The notes: generated from the letters alone by a model not told the origin. A DNA stretch of 46,353 nucleotides from Chloroflexota bacterium (GCA_022563275.1 JADFNR010000009.1:1-46353); one strand, 5' to 3'. Positions 33,557 to 42,020 are shown, counted from the first letter of the stretch. Translations and numbers: made by a program.

Positions 33557-34669
33557 TTGCGGCATATCATCCACGCCGACCTGGACGCCTTCTACGCTGC
33601 CGTCGAGCAGTTGGACAACCCGGAACTGGCGGGCAAGCCGGTGCTGGTCGGCGGCCGGCCGGAGAACCGGGGCGTGGTCGCCACGGCTTCTTATGAAGCC
33701 CGGGAGTTTGGCGTGCACTCGGCCATGCCCATGCGGACCGCCGTTAACCGCTGTCCTCAAGGGATCATCGTCCCGCCGAGGTTCGGGCGTTACCGGGAGA
33801 AGTCGGGCGAGGTGATGAGCATCTTTCGGGACCTCACCAACCTGGTGGAATCGCTCTCTTTGGACGAGGCCTATCTGGATATCACGGCGGTGGTGACGGC
33901 AGGCCAGAAACCGCTGGCCATCGCCCTGGACCTCAAACGCCGCGTCTTCGATGAGACCGGGCTGGTCCTATCCGTGGGAGTGGGCACCTGCAAGACGGTC
34001 GCGAAGATCGGCTCGGACCTGGACAAGCCCGACGGTCTGGTGGTCGTCCAGCCCGGAGACGAAGCGGCGTTCTTGGCGCCTTTAGCAGCGAACAAACTGT
34101 GGGGCATCGGCCCCAAGACCGCGGAACGGCTGCACCGGGAGGGCATCGAGACCATCGGCCAGTTGGCGGAACAACCGCTGGAGTGGTTCGCCAAGATGTT
34201 CGGCCAACGCGCGGCAAGCGTCCGTGACAAGGCCATGGGACGGGACGATGAGGAAGTGCATACCGAGCGGGCCACCAAATCCATATCTTCCGAGACCACC
34301 TTCGCCAGCGACGTTGGGGACGAGACCGAGCTCAGAAGCGTGGTGGAGCGGAAAGCGGTGGGGGTGGCCAATTCGTTGGAACGAAAAGGCCTCAAGGGCC
34401 GCACGGTCACGGTGAAGCTGCGCTTGGCCGACTTCACCACCTTCACCCGCCAGTCCACCCTGCCCTACCACACCAACGCCGAAGAGCCGATCAAAGAGGC
34501 GGCCTGGGCGCTGCTGGCGGCGGAACTTGAGCCGGGCCGGACCTTCCGTCTGCTGGGCGTCGGCATGAGCAAATTTGGCGACGACCCGGAAGCCGGGGAG
34601 CCGGAGGAGCAGCAACTGGCTTTATTCACCGATGACGATGCGCTTGCTGGGGCTTCAGAAGAGAATTAA
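33557..34669 (+). CDS. dinB: DNA polymerase IV (Y-family)
   Basis: A 370-residue translesion polymerase. The catalytic acids are Asp8 (HADLDAFYAAVE) and Asp103-Glu104 (SLDEAYLD), numbered as in the E. coli enzyme, and Tyr13 is the likely steric gate. The helix-hairpin-helix thumb (LWGIGPKTAERLHREGI) and the little-finger domain follow. The C-terminus carries QQLALF (352-357), a good beta-clamp-binding peptide, so it should dock on the DnaN encoded in this window. A TTG start at 33557 is supported by GAGGT 8 nt upstream and by the family start. It is not in an operon with other repair genes. Confidence 0.95.
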   Translation: MRHIIHADLDAFYAAVEQLDNPELAGKPVLVGGRPENRGVVATASYEAREFGVHSAMPMRTAVNRCPQGIIVPPRFGRYREKSGEVMSIFRDLTNLVESLSLDEAYLDITAVVTAGQKPLAIALDLKRRVFDETGLVLSVGVGTCKTVAKIGSDLDKPDGLVVVQPGDEAAFLAPLAANKLWGIGPKTAERLHREGIETIGQLAEQPLEWFAKMFGQRAASVRDKAMGRDDEEVHTERATKSISSETTFASDVGDETELRSVVERKAVGVANSLERKGLKGRTVTVKLRLADFTTFTRQSTLPYHTNAEEPIKEAAWALLAAELEPGRTFRLLGVGMSKFGDDPEAGEPEEQQLALFTDDDALAGASEEN

Positions 34670-34690
34670 GTCCCCTTCTTCGAGTCTGTC

Positions 34691-34783
34691 ACCCTGATCC
34701 CTACCGGAGTCGGGAGAAGGGTCTCTTTGCTCTCCGTCAGTGTTGGTCCATGGGCAACGAGATTCCTCCCCGACTCGTCGGGG
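34691..34783. repeat. Dispersed palindromic repeat between dinB and cofE
   Basis: A first hairpin, ACCCT-ga-TCCC with GGGA-ga-AGGGT (34691-34722), and a second, CCCCGAC-tc-GTCGGGG (34768-34783), resemble the two inner hairpins of the element at 20607-20695. The flanking sequence ends in a GGAATGACAGG string of the kind common in dispersed intergenic repeats. There is no gene in 34670-34830. The element may also act as a bidirectional transcription barrier between the convergent dinB and cofE. Confidence 0.7.
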
Positions 34784-34830
34784 CCTCGGAATGACAGGAG
34801 AACAGGGACCGCTTGGCCGAAGGCAAACCC

Positions 34831-35589
34831 CTAGCGGAACAGGTCTTTGTCGCTCCCCCGCAGGATGCGCTGGATGCTGGCGTCTTCCATGGGGATGTAA
34901 TCGTAGCCCCGGATGATGCTCACGGGGACGCCCGCCACCTTGCCTCCCACCAATTCCCCGGCGGCGGCCAGTTCGTCGCCGACGGCGATCTCGGTGGTGA
35001 ACATCTCATGGCCGTGGCTATCCATCTGACCCACATAGCTGTGGATGGGGTCGATCCCGGCGACGCCGATGGCCACGTCGGTGGCCCCGTTGCGCCAGGG
35101 CCGGCCAAAGGTGTCGGATACTATCACCGCCACGTCCACGCCCAACCGGTCCCTCACCGCCTGCCGGATGGCCCGGGCCGAGGCGTCGGAATCGTCTGGC
35201 AGCAACGCCAAGGTGTCGTCGCCCGGAATATTGGAGGCGTCGATGCCGGCGTTGGCGCAGTAAAAACCGTGCTTGGTCTCGGAGATGATCACCCCCCGGT
35301 CCATGCGCACGATCCGTTTTGATTCCCGGAGGATCCATTCGGTGTGGCGCGGGTCCCTTCGGTGGCCCTCGGTGATGGCGATGGCCAGGGGCGAAGCCTC
35401 CACATCACCCAACTTAACGACCTTGCCCTCGACCTTGGAGATGATCTTCTGAGTCACCACCAGGATGTCTCCGGCCTCGATGGGCGTGCCCTGGGCCTGG
35501 GCGGCGTCCATCATCGGCCCGGCCAGGTCGTCGCCGTCCTTGAACTCAGGCATGCCCTCGATACCGATAACCCGCACTTCCGGCGGCAT
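34831..35589 (-). CDS. cofE: Coenzyme F420-0:L-glutamate ligase
   Basis: A 252-residue enzyme that adds glutamates to F420-0 with GTP. Family marks include GDILVVTQKIISKVEG (about 41-56), RDPRHTEWIL, and DTFGRPWRNGATDVAIGVAGI (about 158-178). It is a stand-alone CofE without the C-terminal nitroreductase-like domain of actinobacterial FbiB. No other F420 genes are in the window. F420 synthesis occurs in several Chloroflexota and fits the flavin- and deazaflavin-rich metabolism of marine SAR202, but that link is inference. Confidence 0.94.
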   Translation of the reverse strand: MPPEVRVIGIEGMPEFKDGDDLAGPMMDAAQAQGTPIEAGDILVVTQKIISKVEGKVVKLGDVEASPLAIAITEGHRRDPRHTEWILRESKRIVRMDRGVIISETKHGFYCANAGIDASNIPGDDTLALLPDDSDASARAIRQAVRDRLGVDVAVIVSDTFGRPWRNGATDVAIGVAGIDPIHSYVGQMDSHGHEMFTTEIAVGDELAAAGELVGGKVAGVPVSIIRGYDYIPMEDASIQRILRGSDKDLFR

Positions 35590-35642
35590 AACATCGCACC
35601 TCGTTTGGAGTGGTGGATAGTATAGCCCCCACTAAACCCCTA

Positions 35643-35651
35643 TGCTACAAT
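35643..35651 (+). promoter_or_regulatory. Extended -10 upstream of the cobalamin adenosyltransferase gene
   Basis: TGCTACAAT matches the TGN-TANAAT extended -10. It lies about 95 nt upstream of the start, in the divergent gap between cofE and the adenosyltransferase gene. A minus-strand TATACT at 35619-35624 may be the cofE -10, so the two promoters are nearly back to back. Confidence 0.45.
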
Positions 35652-35745
35652 TTGGACTGCCGGCAGCCCGGCCATCCAGGCCATATCACGCCTGATATTT
35701 CGTTGCTGGCGACCCCTCTAACCCGTTATTTTGAAGGTGCCGCGC

Positions 35746-36330
35746 GTGTCTTCTTCAACATCGGAAACGTCTGGCGAATACCGGAAAAAGGTTTACACCA
35801 AGTTTGGCGACTCTGGAGAGACCAGCCTGCTCTACGGCGGCCGGATCTCCAAGAACAGCCCCAACACCGAGGCCTACGGCATCACCGACGAGGCAGTGTC
35901 GGTAATGGGTATGGCCCGGGCCATGACCAGCGACCAGCGGGTGAACGACCTGCTGCGTGACCTGCAAAGGGAGCTGTTCACCATCGCGGCCGAGCTGGCC
36001 ACCGACCCGGGCAAATACGAATTGTTCCAGCAGCATTTCAAGCCGGTGACCGAAGAGATGGTGACGAATCTGGAAAAGGCCATCGACTCCCTGGAAGAGG
36101 AGTTCGAGATGCCCAAGGTGTTCATCTTGCCCGGCGGCTCCCAGGCATCGGCCGCCATCGACCTGGCCCGTTGCGTGATCCGCACTGCCGAGCGCCGGGT
36201 GGTGGCCATGGCCGAACAGGACTTATTGACCAACAGCCTGATTATGATGTACCTGAACCGGCTGGGAGACCTGCTGTTCGTTCTGGCCCGGTACGAAGAC
36301 CGGGATATACCCATTGAGCGGGCTACGTGA
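35746..36330 (+). CDS. Cob(I)alamin adenosyltransferase, PduO type
   Basis: A 194-residue five-helix-bundle enzyme that transfers adenosyl from ATP to cob(I)alamin to make coenzyme B12. The ATP-binding N-terminus KVYTKFGDSGETSLLYGGR (about 15-33) is the family motif, and the C-terminal MYLNRLGDLLFVLARYE supplies the conserved Asn-Arg-Asp positions. The GTG at 35746 is preferred because AAGGTG lies 6 nt upstream; a TTG 15 nt earlier lacks a ribosome site. No cobalamin riboswitch or other B12 genes are nearby. Confidence 0.92.
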   Translation: MSSSTSETSGEYRKKVYTKFGDSGETSLLYGGRISKNSPNTEAYGITDEAVSVMGMARAMTSDQRVNDLLRDLQRELFTIAAELATDPGKYELFQQHFKPVTEEMVTNLEKAIDSLEEEFEMPKVFILPGGSQASAAIDLARCVIRTAERRVVAMAEQDLLTNSLIMMYLNRLGDLLFVLARYEDRDIPIERAT

Positions 36331-36358
36331 CCTGGTTCAGGGTTTGCGCGGTTTACGT

Positions 36359-36384
36359 CCGTTCGTGGTGAGCCTGTCGAACCA
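36359..36384. repeat. Short-form copy of the GTTCGT/TGTCGAA repeat
   Basis: CCGTTCGTGGTGAGC (36359-36373) runs directly into CTGTCGAACCA (36374-36384). It equals the two ends of the long copy at 11556-11617 but lacks the 36-nt core, giving a clean with-and-without comparison of that core. It lies in the gap between the adenosyltransferase gene and hisH. Confidence 0.8.
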
Positions 36385-36474
36385 TTGTTTGTTGTAAGGC
36401 ATGGTTTTTCGGGCAAACATTGACTGTGGCAAACCTAAGATTGCGATCTATCGTGGGGTTAAACGCGAAATTAA

Positions 36475-37095
36475 ATGAAACTGGTGGTTATCGACTACGA
36501 TTCGGGCAACCTGCGCAGCGTGTCGCGGGCGCTGGAGTCCCATGGCGTGACTCCGCTGGTGACCGGCGACGCGGGAGAATTTGACGACGCCGATGCCCTG
36601 GTGTTACCCGGCGTGGGCTCGGGGCCGGCGGCCATGGACGCCCTGAACCAGCGAAACTTGGTGGGGCCCATCCGGGATTACATCGCATCGGGAAGGCCAT
36701 TTTTGGGCGTCTGCCTCGGCCTGCAATTGCTGATGGACCGGACCGAGGAGGGGGACGAACCCTGTCTGGGAGTGGTGCCGGGCAACGCCAAACTGCTGCC
36801 GCCCGGACTGAAGGTGCCCCACATGGGTTGGAACAACGTCAGGTTCCCTGATGGTGTTCTCGACCGGCACCCCGTATTGGACGGCATCCCCCAGGACAGC
36901 TTCTTCTACTTTGTCCACAGCTACTATGCCGCGCCGGAAGACTCGGCCGGCGTCAGCGGCACCACCGAATACGGCATCCCATTCTGCAGTGTTTACGCCA
37001 AGGACAACCTGGTCGCCACCCAGTTCCACCCGGAGAAGAGCGGTCCGGCCGGGCTGCGATTCTACAAGAACTTCATCGGACTGGCGTCTGGTTGA
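36475..37095 (+). CDS. hisH: Imidazole glycerol phosphate synthase, glutaminase subunit
   Basis: A 206-residue class I glutamine amidotransferase that feeds ammonia to HisF in histidine synthesis. It opens KLVVIDYDSGNLRSVSRAL. The nucleophile is Cys82 in FLGVCLGLQLL, and the catalytic His and Glu are in TQFHPEKSG near the C-terminus. No strong ribosome binding site is seen before the ATG. hisA follows 61 nt downstream, and no hisF is in the window. Confidence 0.96.
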   Translation: MKLVVIDYDSGNLRSVSRALESHGVTPLVTGDAGEFDDADALVLPGVGSGPAAMDALNQRNLVGPIRDYIASGRPFLGVCLGLQLLMDRTEEGDEPCLGVVPGNAKLLPPGLKVPHMGWNNVRFPDGVLDRHPVLDGIPQDSFFYFVHSYYAAPEDSAGVSGTTEYGIPFCSVYAKDNLVATQFHPEKSGPAGLRFYKNFIGLASG

Positions 37096-37156
37096 ACCGC
37101 CCGGCGCCGCCTGAGTGCCAGACACGTATCGGACAGTACTGTTCCACGGAAGTTAT

Positions 37157-37882
37157 ATGGAAGTTATTCCCGCCATCGATCTGAAAGACGGCCGCTGCGT
37201 CCGTCTGTTTCAGGGCGACTTCGATCAGGAGACCGTGTTCTCCGACGACCCGCTGTCCATGGCCCTATCCTGGCAGGAGCAGGGCGGTCACCGGCTGCAC
37301 CTGGTTGACCTGGATGGGGCGGTCCAGGGAAAACCGGTCCATCTTGACGTGATCTCAGCCATCGTCCGTGGGCTGGACATACCGGTCCAAGTGGGCGGCG
37401 GCATCCGGGACCTGGCGGCAGCCGCGGCCTGGCTCGAGGCCGGCGTTGACCGAGTGGTGATCGGCACCGCCGCGGTGCGCGACCCAGATATGGTCCAAGA
37501 GATCTGCCGGAAACACGGCAGCCAACGGGTGGTGGTGTCGGTGGACGCCAAGGACGGGTTGGTGGCGCTGCAGGGATGGACCGAGGCCACCAATATAACC
37601 GTGCTGGAACTAGCCCACCAGATGGCTCAGATCGGAGTTGTGCGGCTGCTTTATACCGACATCGCCCGGGACGGCGCCCTGACTGGGCCGGACTTTGAGA
37701 CCAATTCCCAGTTGGTCAAGGAAACGGGCCTGGCAGTGCTGGCGTCGGGTGGCGTTGCGTCTGTGGAGCACATCAAAGAGTTGCTGCCCACTGGGGTTGA
37801 GGGAGTGATCGTGGGGAGGGCCCTATACACCGGGGCGGTCAGCCTTCCGGAGGCCGTGGCGGTTGTAGCGGCGGCGGCCTAA
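37157..37882 (+). CDS. hisA: ProFAR isomerase (phosphoribosylformimino isomerase)
   Basis: A 241-residue (beta/alpha)8 barrel that isomerises ProFAR to PRFAR in histidine synthesis. The ATG at 37157 gives the family start MEVIPAIDLKDGRCVRL with the catalytic Asp8. The second catalytic Asp lies in VVVSVDAKDG, and phosphate-binding segments include VGGGIRD and LASGGVAS. The frame is open for 14 codons upstream but without family similarity. It follows hisH in a small his operon, and its stop overlaps the stop of the convergent acetyltransferase gene. Confidence 0.96.
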   Translation: MEVIPAIDLKDGRCVRLFQGDFDQETVFSDDPLSMALSWQEQGGHRLHLVDLDGAVQGKPVHLDVISAIVRGLDIPVQVGGGIRDLAAAAAWLEAGVDRVVIGTAAVRDPDMVQEICRKHGSQRVVVSVDAKDGLVALQGWTEATNITVLELAHQMAQIGVVRLLYTDIARDGALTGPDFETNSQLVKETGLAVLASGGVASVEHIKELLPTGVEGVIVGRALYTGAVSLPEAVAVVAAAA

Positions 37883-38520
37883 CCGGCGGTCGTCTGACCC
37901 GGCGGGCGGGTCTGGCTGCCGACGTTGCTTGGCTCGTTGTCTTGCCGTTTTAAACGCGCGGCCAAGCGTTCATCGGCTTTGGCGAACCAATCTTCCCGGA
38001 GCACGTCCATGAGTATGAAGTCGTGGGCCATCCGCCGGACGGCCTTCACCGGGTTGAACCCACTCTTGGAGAAACTCTTCTGGGCGCGGCCGTTCCACTC
38101 CAACGTGTGCAGGTAGACCCGTTTCAGGTCGCGGGCGGTGAACATGTGCTCCAGCAGCGTGGTCACCGCATCATAGCCGTAGCCGTCGCTCCAATAATCG
38201 CGGTCGCCGATGACGATCCCCAATTCGGCCTCCCGGTTGACCGTATCCAGGTCGTAGTACATGCAGTTGCCGATGAACGTGCCGTCAATCGTCTCGATGG
38301 AGTAATGGTGAGAACCGGGTGTGGGGTATTTCATCTGGTCTTCGAACAACTTCAAGTAGCGTTCGTAGGACATGGTCAAAGGGATCGCCGCGTCCAAACG
38401 CGCCAGCTCCGGGTCGCTCCGCCACCGGTAGTCGTTCTCGGCATCGTCCGCCCGTTTGTCGCGCAGGATTATCCTGGCCCCTCTTAACTCCCCTTGGTTT
38501 GCCTCCGCTCGCTCGGCCAT
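37879..38520 (-). CDS. GNAT acetyltransferase, RimJ/RimL type
   Basis: A 213-residue N-acetyltransferase of the GNAT fold. It starts with RGARIILRDKRADDAENDYRW typical of RimJ/RimL-like enzymes, and the acetyl-CoA loop lies around GDRDYWSDGYGYDA (about 105-118). HTLEWNGRAQKSFSKSGF near 138 is the family's N-x-x-A-x-x-x-x-x-K-x-G-F motif. The substrate is unknown. It is 4 nt downstream of the Nudix gene and overlaps the hisA stop by four bases. A basic C-terminal tail of about 35 residues is not part of the fold. Confidence 0.88.
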   Translation of the reverse strand: MAERAEANQGELRGARIILRDKRADDAENDYRWRSDPELARLDAAIPLTMSYERYLKLFEDQMKYPTPGSHHYSIETIDGTFIGNCMYYDLDTVNREAELGIVIGDRDYWSDGYGYDAVTTLLEHMFTARDLKRVYLHTLEWNGRAQKSFSKSGFNPVKAVRRMAHDFILMDVLREDWFAKADERLAARLKRQDNEPSNVGSQTRPPGQTTAG

Positions 38521-38524
38521 CGAA

Positions 38525-38992
38525 TCAGGTCCCCTCTCCCGATTCAGCGCCGTCTCTCTCGGCGATCAAGGTCAAGGCCCGTTGCAGGACCTTCACCTCA
38601 TTGTCGTAGGCCAAGGTCTTCAGCGCGTCTTGGGCGTCAAACCATTGGACCACGTCAAACTCCGGGTCGTGCTGGTCCGTGGTGCCGCCCACTGCCACCA
38701 TCAGAAAAAAATGCACTGTCTTATGATAGCGGACACCTTTCCCCCGGTCGGCGAACCAATAGTCGATGCTGCCCAGGGAACCGTCGATCCGGACTTCCAG
38801 ACCGGTTTCCTCGCGGACCTCCCGCAGGGCGGTCTGCTCCAGCGATTCGCCGGGGTCCGGAGTGCCCTTGGCCAGGCTCCACCGAACCGGTTGAAGGCGG
38901 CCGCAAAGCACGGTCTCCAACCGCCCGCCGTTCGTCTGGTAAACAACGCCTCCAGCCGAAACGGGGTTTTCCACCCGGGGTTTGGAATTCAT
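38525..38992 (-). CDS. Nudix hydrolase
   Basis: A 155-residue pyrophosphohydrolase. The Nudix box is complete: GTPDPGESLEQTALREVREE followed by TGL, giving the G-x5-E-x7-R-E-x2-E-E-x-G order. The sequence N-terminal to it (SAGGVVYQTNGGRLETVLCG) is the usual first strands. The ATG at 38992 is chosen; an in-frame TTG at 39034 is possible but gives a non-conserved extension. It is likely co-transcribed with the acetyltransferase gene 4 nt downstream. The nucleotide substrate cannot be told from sequence. Confidence 0.9.
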   Translation of the reverse strand: MNSKPRVENPVSAGGVVYQTNGGRLETVLCGRLQPVRWSLAKGTPDPGESLEQTALREVREETGLEVRIDGSLGSIDYWFADRGKGVRYHKTVHFFLMVAVGGTTDQHDPEFDVVQWFDAQDALKTLAYDNEVKVLQRALTLIAERDGAESGEGT

Positions 38993-39128
38993 ATCGATCG
39001 GTCCAATAAAGCTCCCTCCACGTCTTGGCGGCAAGCGGGCACGGTTAACAATTGTAAGTGTCGTGATTCAGGCCAGTCAACGGGATCGCCAACCCGGCCC
39101 AGAGAGGACCGGAACCCGCCAACGACCT

Positions 39129-39395
39129 TTAATAGCCCCCGCCGATGGCTGGGACAAAGTGGACTTCGCTATTCTCGCCAACCTTCTCCAGCATCCCCAT
39201 GATTGCCAGGTCGCCGTCGATGGCGATGGCCAGATTGGGCCGGATCTCACCGTCTTCAACCAGCCGGTCCCTGATGCCGGGGTAAAGCTCTTCTAGGCGT
39301 TCAATGACCTGGCGGACGTTCCGGGCCTCCAGATCGACCTGTTTGGCGCCTGCCGTCAGGGATTGGAGCATGGTTGGGATAAATACCGTGGCCAT
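39129..39395 (-). CDS. MoaD/ThiS-family sulfur carrier-like protein
   Basis: An 88-residue beta-grasp protein. It starts MATVFIPTMLQSLTAGAKQV, contains VRQVIERLEELYPGIRDRL and ends EVHFVPAIGGGY. MoaD and ThiS normally end exactly in Gly-Gly so that the C-terminus can be adenylated and thiocarboxylated; here two more residues (Gly-Tyr) follow. It may therefore need trimming, or have another role. AAAAGGAG precedes the ATG, and upstream is a hairpin-rich leader. Its position downstream of a molybdenum hydroxylase operon favours a molybdopterin link over thiamine or cysteine, but this is inference. Confidence 0.85.
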   Translation of the reverse strand: MATVFIPTMLQSLTAGAKQVDLEARNVRQVIERLEELYPGIRDRLVEDGEIRPNLAIAIDGDLAIMGMLEKVGENSEVHFVPAIGGGY

Positions 39396-39424
39396 ATTCC
39401 AGGCTCCTTTTCCAAGCTTTTAAG

Positions 39425-39554
39425 TATGGCGGACCCGGCCGGGCCGCCATATTCAGGTTCTGACATGGCGCGGGGGTTGTCAACCCCAAGTGAGGCCAAT
39501 CCGGGAGGGCGCCTACCCATCCCAACCTTCCCATTGCGTGTGGGGTAGGCCTCT
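39425..39554 (-). promoter_or_regulatory. Structured leader of the MoaD-like gene, partly repeat-derived
   Basis: Four stems are visible. TATGGCGG/CCGCCATA encloses CCCGGCCGGG (39425-39451). The minus-strand hairpin CGCCAT..ATGGCG, with inner TCAG/CTGA, shares the ATGGCG segment with that stem, so the two are mutually exclusive. GGGGTT/AACCCC lies at 39473-39487, and GCCTACCC (39511-39518) pairs with GGGTAGGC (39543-39550). Part (about 39513-39535) resembles the CCCATCC..CCTTCCC segment of the 20607-20695 repeat. A switch-like role is possible but unproven; it does not match any riboswitch consensus I know. Confidence 0.45.
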
Positions 39555-39590
39555 TGGCTGATCCAGGGGGATTTCCGCACAGCCGCAGGA

Positions 39591-39636
39591 AAAATAAAGC
39601 CGTCTATCCGGGCACGTTGCCTGGAAGGACGGCTTT
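39591..39636 (-). terminator. Rho-independent terminator of the molybdenum hydroxylase operon
   Basis: AAAGCCGTC (39596-39604) pairs with GACGGCTTT (39628-39636), enclosing CCGGGCA/TGCCTGG (39608-39614 with 39618-39624). Leftward transcription then enters the complement of AAAAATAAA, giving a U-rich tail. It lies 24 nt past the stop of the large subunit gene. Confidence 0.88.
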
Positions 39637-39659
39637 GGTTGCCTTAGTTGAAGGTTAGA

Positions 39660-41936
39660 TCAGCTCTTGCCGTTCTCCCAGCCGGCCTCCAATATCCTGA
39701 CGGGGCTGATGGGCAGGCTGCGCATGCGGTTGCCCGTTGCCCCATGGATAGCGTTGCCGATGGCGGCCATGGGCGGCACTATCGAGGCCTCTCCGACTCC
39801 GCGCACCCCGTACGGATGGCCGGGATTGGCGACTTCGACGATCACGGTGTCGATCATCGGCAGGTCCAATGAGGTGGGCATGCGGTAGTCCAAGAACGTT
39901 GGGTTCATCATCTTGCCCGTGTCGTCGAAGAAATACTCTTCGTTCAAGGCCCAGCCGATGCCTTGGACCGCGCCACCCTGCATCTGTCCCTCGACGTAGC
40001 TGGGGTGGACCGCCTTGCCCGCATCCTGAATCGCGGTGAAACGGGTAACGTCGGTCTTGCCGGTGTCGGCATCCACGACCACGTCCACGATATGCACGGC
40101 ATAGCCGTTGCCCTCTCCGGTTGGGTCCACGTTGGACCGGCCCGAGATCGTTCCGCCGGTGGTGGCCAGTTGGCGCGCCAGGTCCTTGAAGGAGAACTTG
40201 AGCTCCTCGTCGGATTTGTGGCTGACCACGCCGGCCACGTATTCGATGTCATCTTCAGAGGTGTCCCAGATCTTGGCGGCCCGGGAGATCATCTGGCTTT
40301 TCACGTCTTCAGCCGCGTCGATGGCCGCCAGTCCGGTGGCGAAGGAAGTGCGGCTGCCGCCGGTGATGAATGTGTAACCGATGGAGTCCGTGTCCACGAT
40401 CGTCGGTTTGACGTCTTCGTAGGCGATTCCCAGGGTCTCGGCGGTCTGTTGGGCGATGGATGCCCTGGTGCCGCCGATGTCCACCGATCCCATGATCAGG
40501 CTGACGACACCGTCGAAGTTAACGGTCATCACCACGCTGGACTGGAAGCCCCGGTTGGGCCAATAGCCGCAGGCCACGCCCCGTCCGGTATTATCGCTGA
40601 GCTTGGATTTGTAATGGTCATGGGCGCGGGCGGCCTCCAGGCATTCAACCAGGCCGATACGCCGGGCCACCAGGCCCTCGATGCGCCGGGTGCCCTCTTT
40701 GGCCGCGTTCAACAGCCGGAACTCGATGGGGTCCAGCTTCAACTCGCCGCAGATCTCATCGATCAAAGACTCGACGGCGAAGGCTGCTTGAGGTGAACCG
40801 GGAGCACGGTAGGCCGCGGTCTTGGGTTTGTTGACCACCACGTCGTAACCGTCCACCTTTCCGTTCTCCACGTCGTAGCAGGCGAAGGCGCAGACGATCG
40901 CCTGCATGGCCGGCGATCCGGGGTAGGCGCCGGCATCCATGGCGATCTCGGTTTCAACGGCCGTCATCTTTCCGTTGTTCTTAACGCCGATCTTGACCCG
41001 CATCCAGGAAGCGGGGGCTGGGCCGGACGCTTCAAAGACCTCGGTCCGGGTCATCAGCGCCTTGACCGGCGCTCCGGCCTTCTTGGAAAGCAACGCTGCG
41101 ATGGCGTCCAAGTAGGCTGTGATCTTGCCGCCGAACCCGCCGCCGATCTCCATTGGCGTCACTTTAACCTGGGAAACCGGCAGACGAAGCACACTTGCGA
41201 CAGTGCCTCTGACCTGGAAGCTGCCTTGAGTGCTGGTCCAGATATTCAACTGTCCGTCAGAATTCCAAAACGCAGTCGTGTTGTGGGGTTCGATGTAGCC
41301 CTGATGGACGGTGGCGGTGGTGTATTCACGCTCCAGCACCAGGTCGGCTTCGGCAAACCCCTTTTCGATGTCGCCCATGGCGTAGCTCATGTGCATGGCG
41401 ATGTTGCTGGGTTTGTCCGCGGTCTCGCCCATGTCGTTGGTCCTCAGGTCTTCGTGGACCAACGGGGCGCCGTCTTTCATGGCCTCGCGGACATCGACGA
41501 CCGATTCCAAGACTTCGTAGTCGACCTCGATCAGGGCCAATGCCGACTCCGCCACGTGGGCGTTCACGGCGGCGATTGCAGCCACGGGATGGCCTTTGAA
41601 CAACACCTTGTCGCTGGCCAACATGTGGTCCGAAGCGAATTTAAGCGCGGTGTACTCGCCACCCAATTCCTCTTTGGAGAGTACAGCGAAGGGCAGGTCT
41701 TTGGCGGTGACCACCGCCCGCACGCCGGGGAACGCCTCGGCCTTGCTGGTGTCGATGGATTTGATCCGGGCGTGGGGATGGGGGCTGCGCAACAACTTCG
41801 CCCGCAGCATCCCGGTTAGATTGGTATCGTCCCCGTACCGGGCCCGGCCGGTGACTTTGTCCACGCCATCGGGCCGCAGCGGACGCTTGCCGACAACGTT
41901 ATATTCGATCTCCGAGAGAACCTGGTTTGAGGTCAT
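39660..41936 (-). CDS. Molybdenum hydroxylase, molybdopterin-binding large subunit
   Basis: A 758-residue large subunit of the xanthine oxidase family (CoxL-like). The N-terminal domain (about 15-130) begins PLRPDGVDKVTGRARYGDD. Molybdopterin-binding segments include EIGGGFGGKITAYLD and YRAPGSPQAAFAVESLID, and the active-site glutamate lies in GVGEASIVPP near the C-terminus. The CSFR loop that marks form I CO dehydrogenase is absent (the region reads AAYRAPGSP), so the substrate is more likely an aldehyde, purine or N-heterocycle. It is the third gene of a FAD-FeS-Mo operon, 84 nt after the FeS subunit gene. Confidence 0.93.
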   Translation of the reverse strand: MTSNQVLSEIEYNVVGKRPLRPDGVDKVTGRARYGDDTNLTGMLRAKLLRSPHPHARIKSIDTSKAEAFPGVRAVVTAKDLPFAVLSKEELGGEYTALKFASDHMLASDKVLFKGHPVAAIAAVNAHVAESALALIEVDYEVLESVVDVREAMKDGAPLVHEDLRTNDMGETADKPSNIAMHMSYAMGDIEKGFAEADLVLEREYTTATVHQGYIEPHNTTAFWNSDGQLNIWTSTQGSFQVRGTVASVLRLPVSQVKVTPMEIGGGFGGKITAYLDAIAALLSKKAGAPVKALMTRTEVFEASGPAPASWMRVKIGVKNNGKMTAVETEIAMDAGAYPGSPAMQAIVCAFACYDVENGKVDGYDVVVNKPKTAAYRAPGSPQAAFAVESLIDEICGELKLDPIEFRLLNAAKEGTRRIEGLVARRIGLVECLEAARAHDHYKSKLSDNTGRGVACGYWPNRGFQSSVVMTVNFDGVVSLIMGSVDIGGTRASIAQQTAETLGIAYEDVKPTIVDTDSIGYTFITGGSRTSFATGLAAIDAAEDVKSQMISRAAKIWDTSEDDIEYVAGVVSHKSDEELKFSFKDLARQLATTGGTISGRSNVDPTGEGNGYAVHIVDVVVDADTGKTDVTRFTAIQDAGKAVHPSYVEGQMQGGAVQGIGWALNEEYFFDDTGKMMNPTFLDYRMPTSLDLPMIDTVIVEVANPGHPYGVRGVGEASIVPPMAAIGNAIHGATGNRMRSLPISPVRILEAGWENGKS

Positions 41937-42020
41937 TTTGCAAATACCCCCATAAATTGAAACCGGAGCCTCTATGTTAATCCGATGAGGCTCCGGTTGA
42001 CTGCCATTAGTGGACGCCGG

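Noticed and set aside
35590..35745. Cobalamin riboswitch before the adenosyltransferase gene
   Set aside because: The gap is short and lacks the conserved B12-box sequence and receptor hairpins.
39393..39475. TPP riboswitch before the ThiS/MoaD-like gene (minus strand contains GAACCTGA)
   Set aside because: The other conserved parts (CUGAGA and GCGUAGGGA) are absent, and the flanking stems do not match the TPP fold.
39400..39475. SRP RNA because of a CCATGTCAG string on the minus strand
   Set aside because: The invariant GGAAGGAAGCAGCC-type domain IV loop is missing; the string is part of another hairpin.
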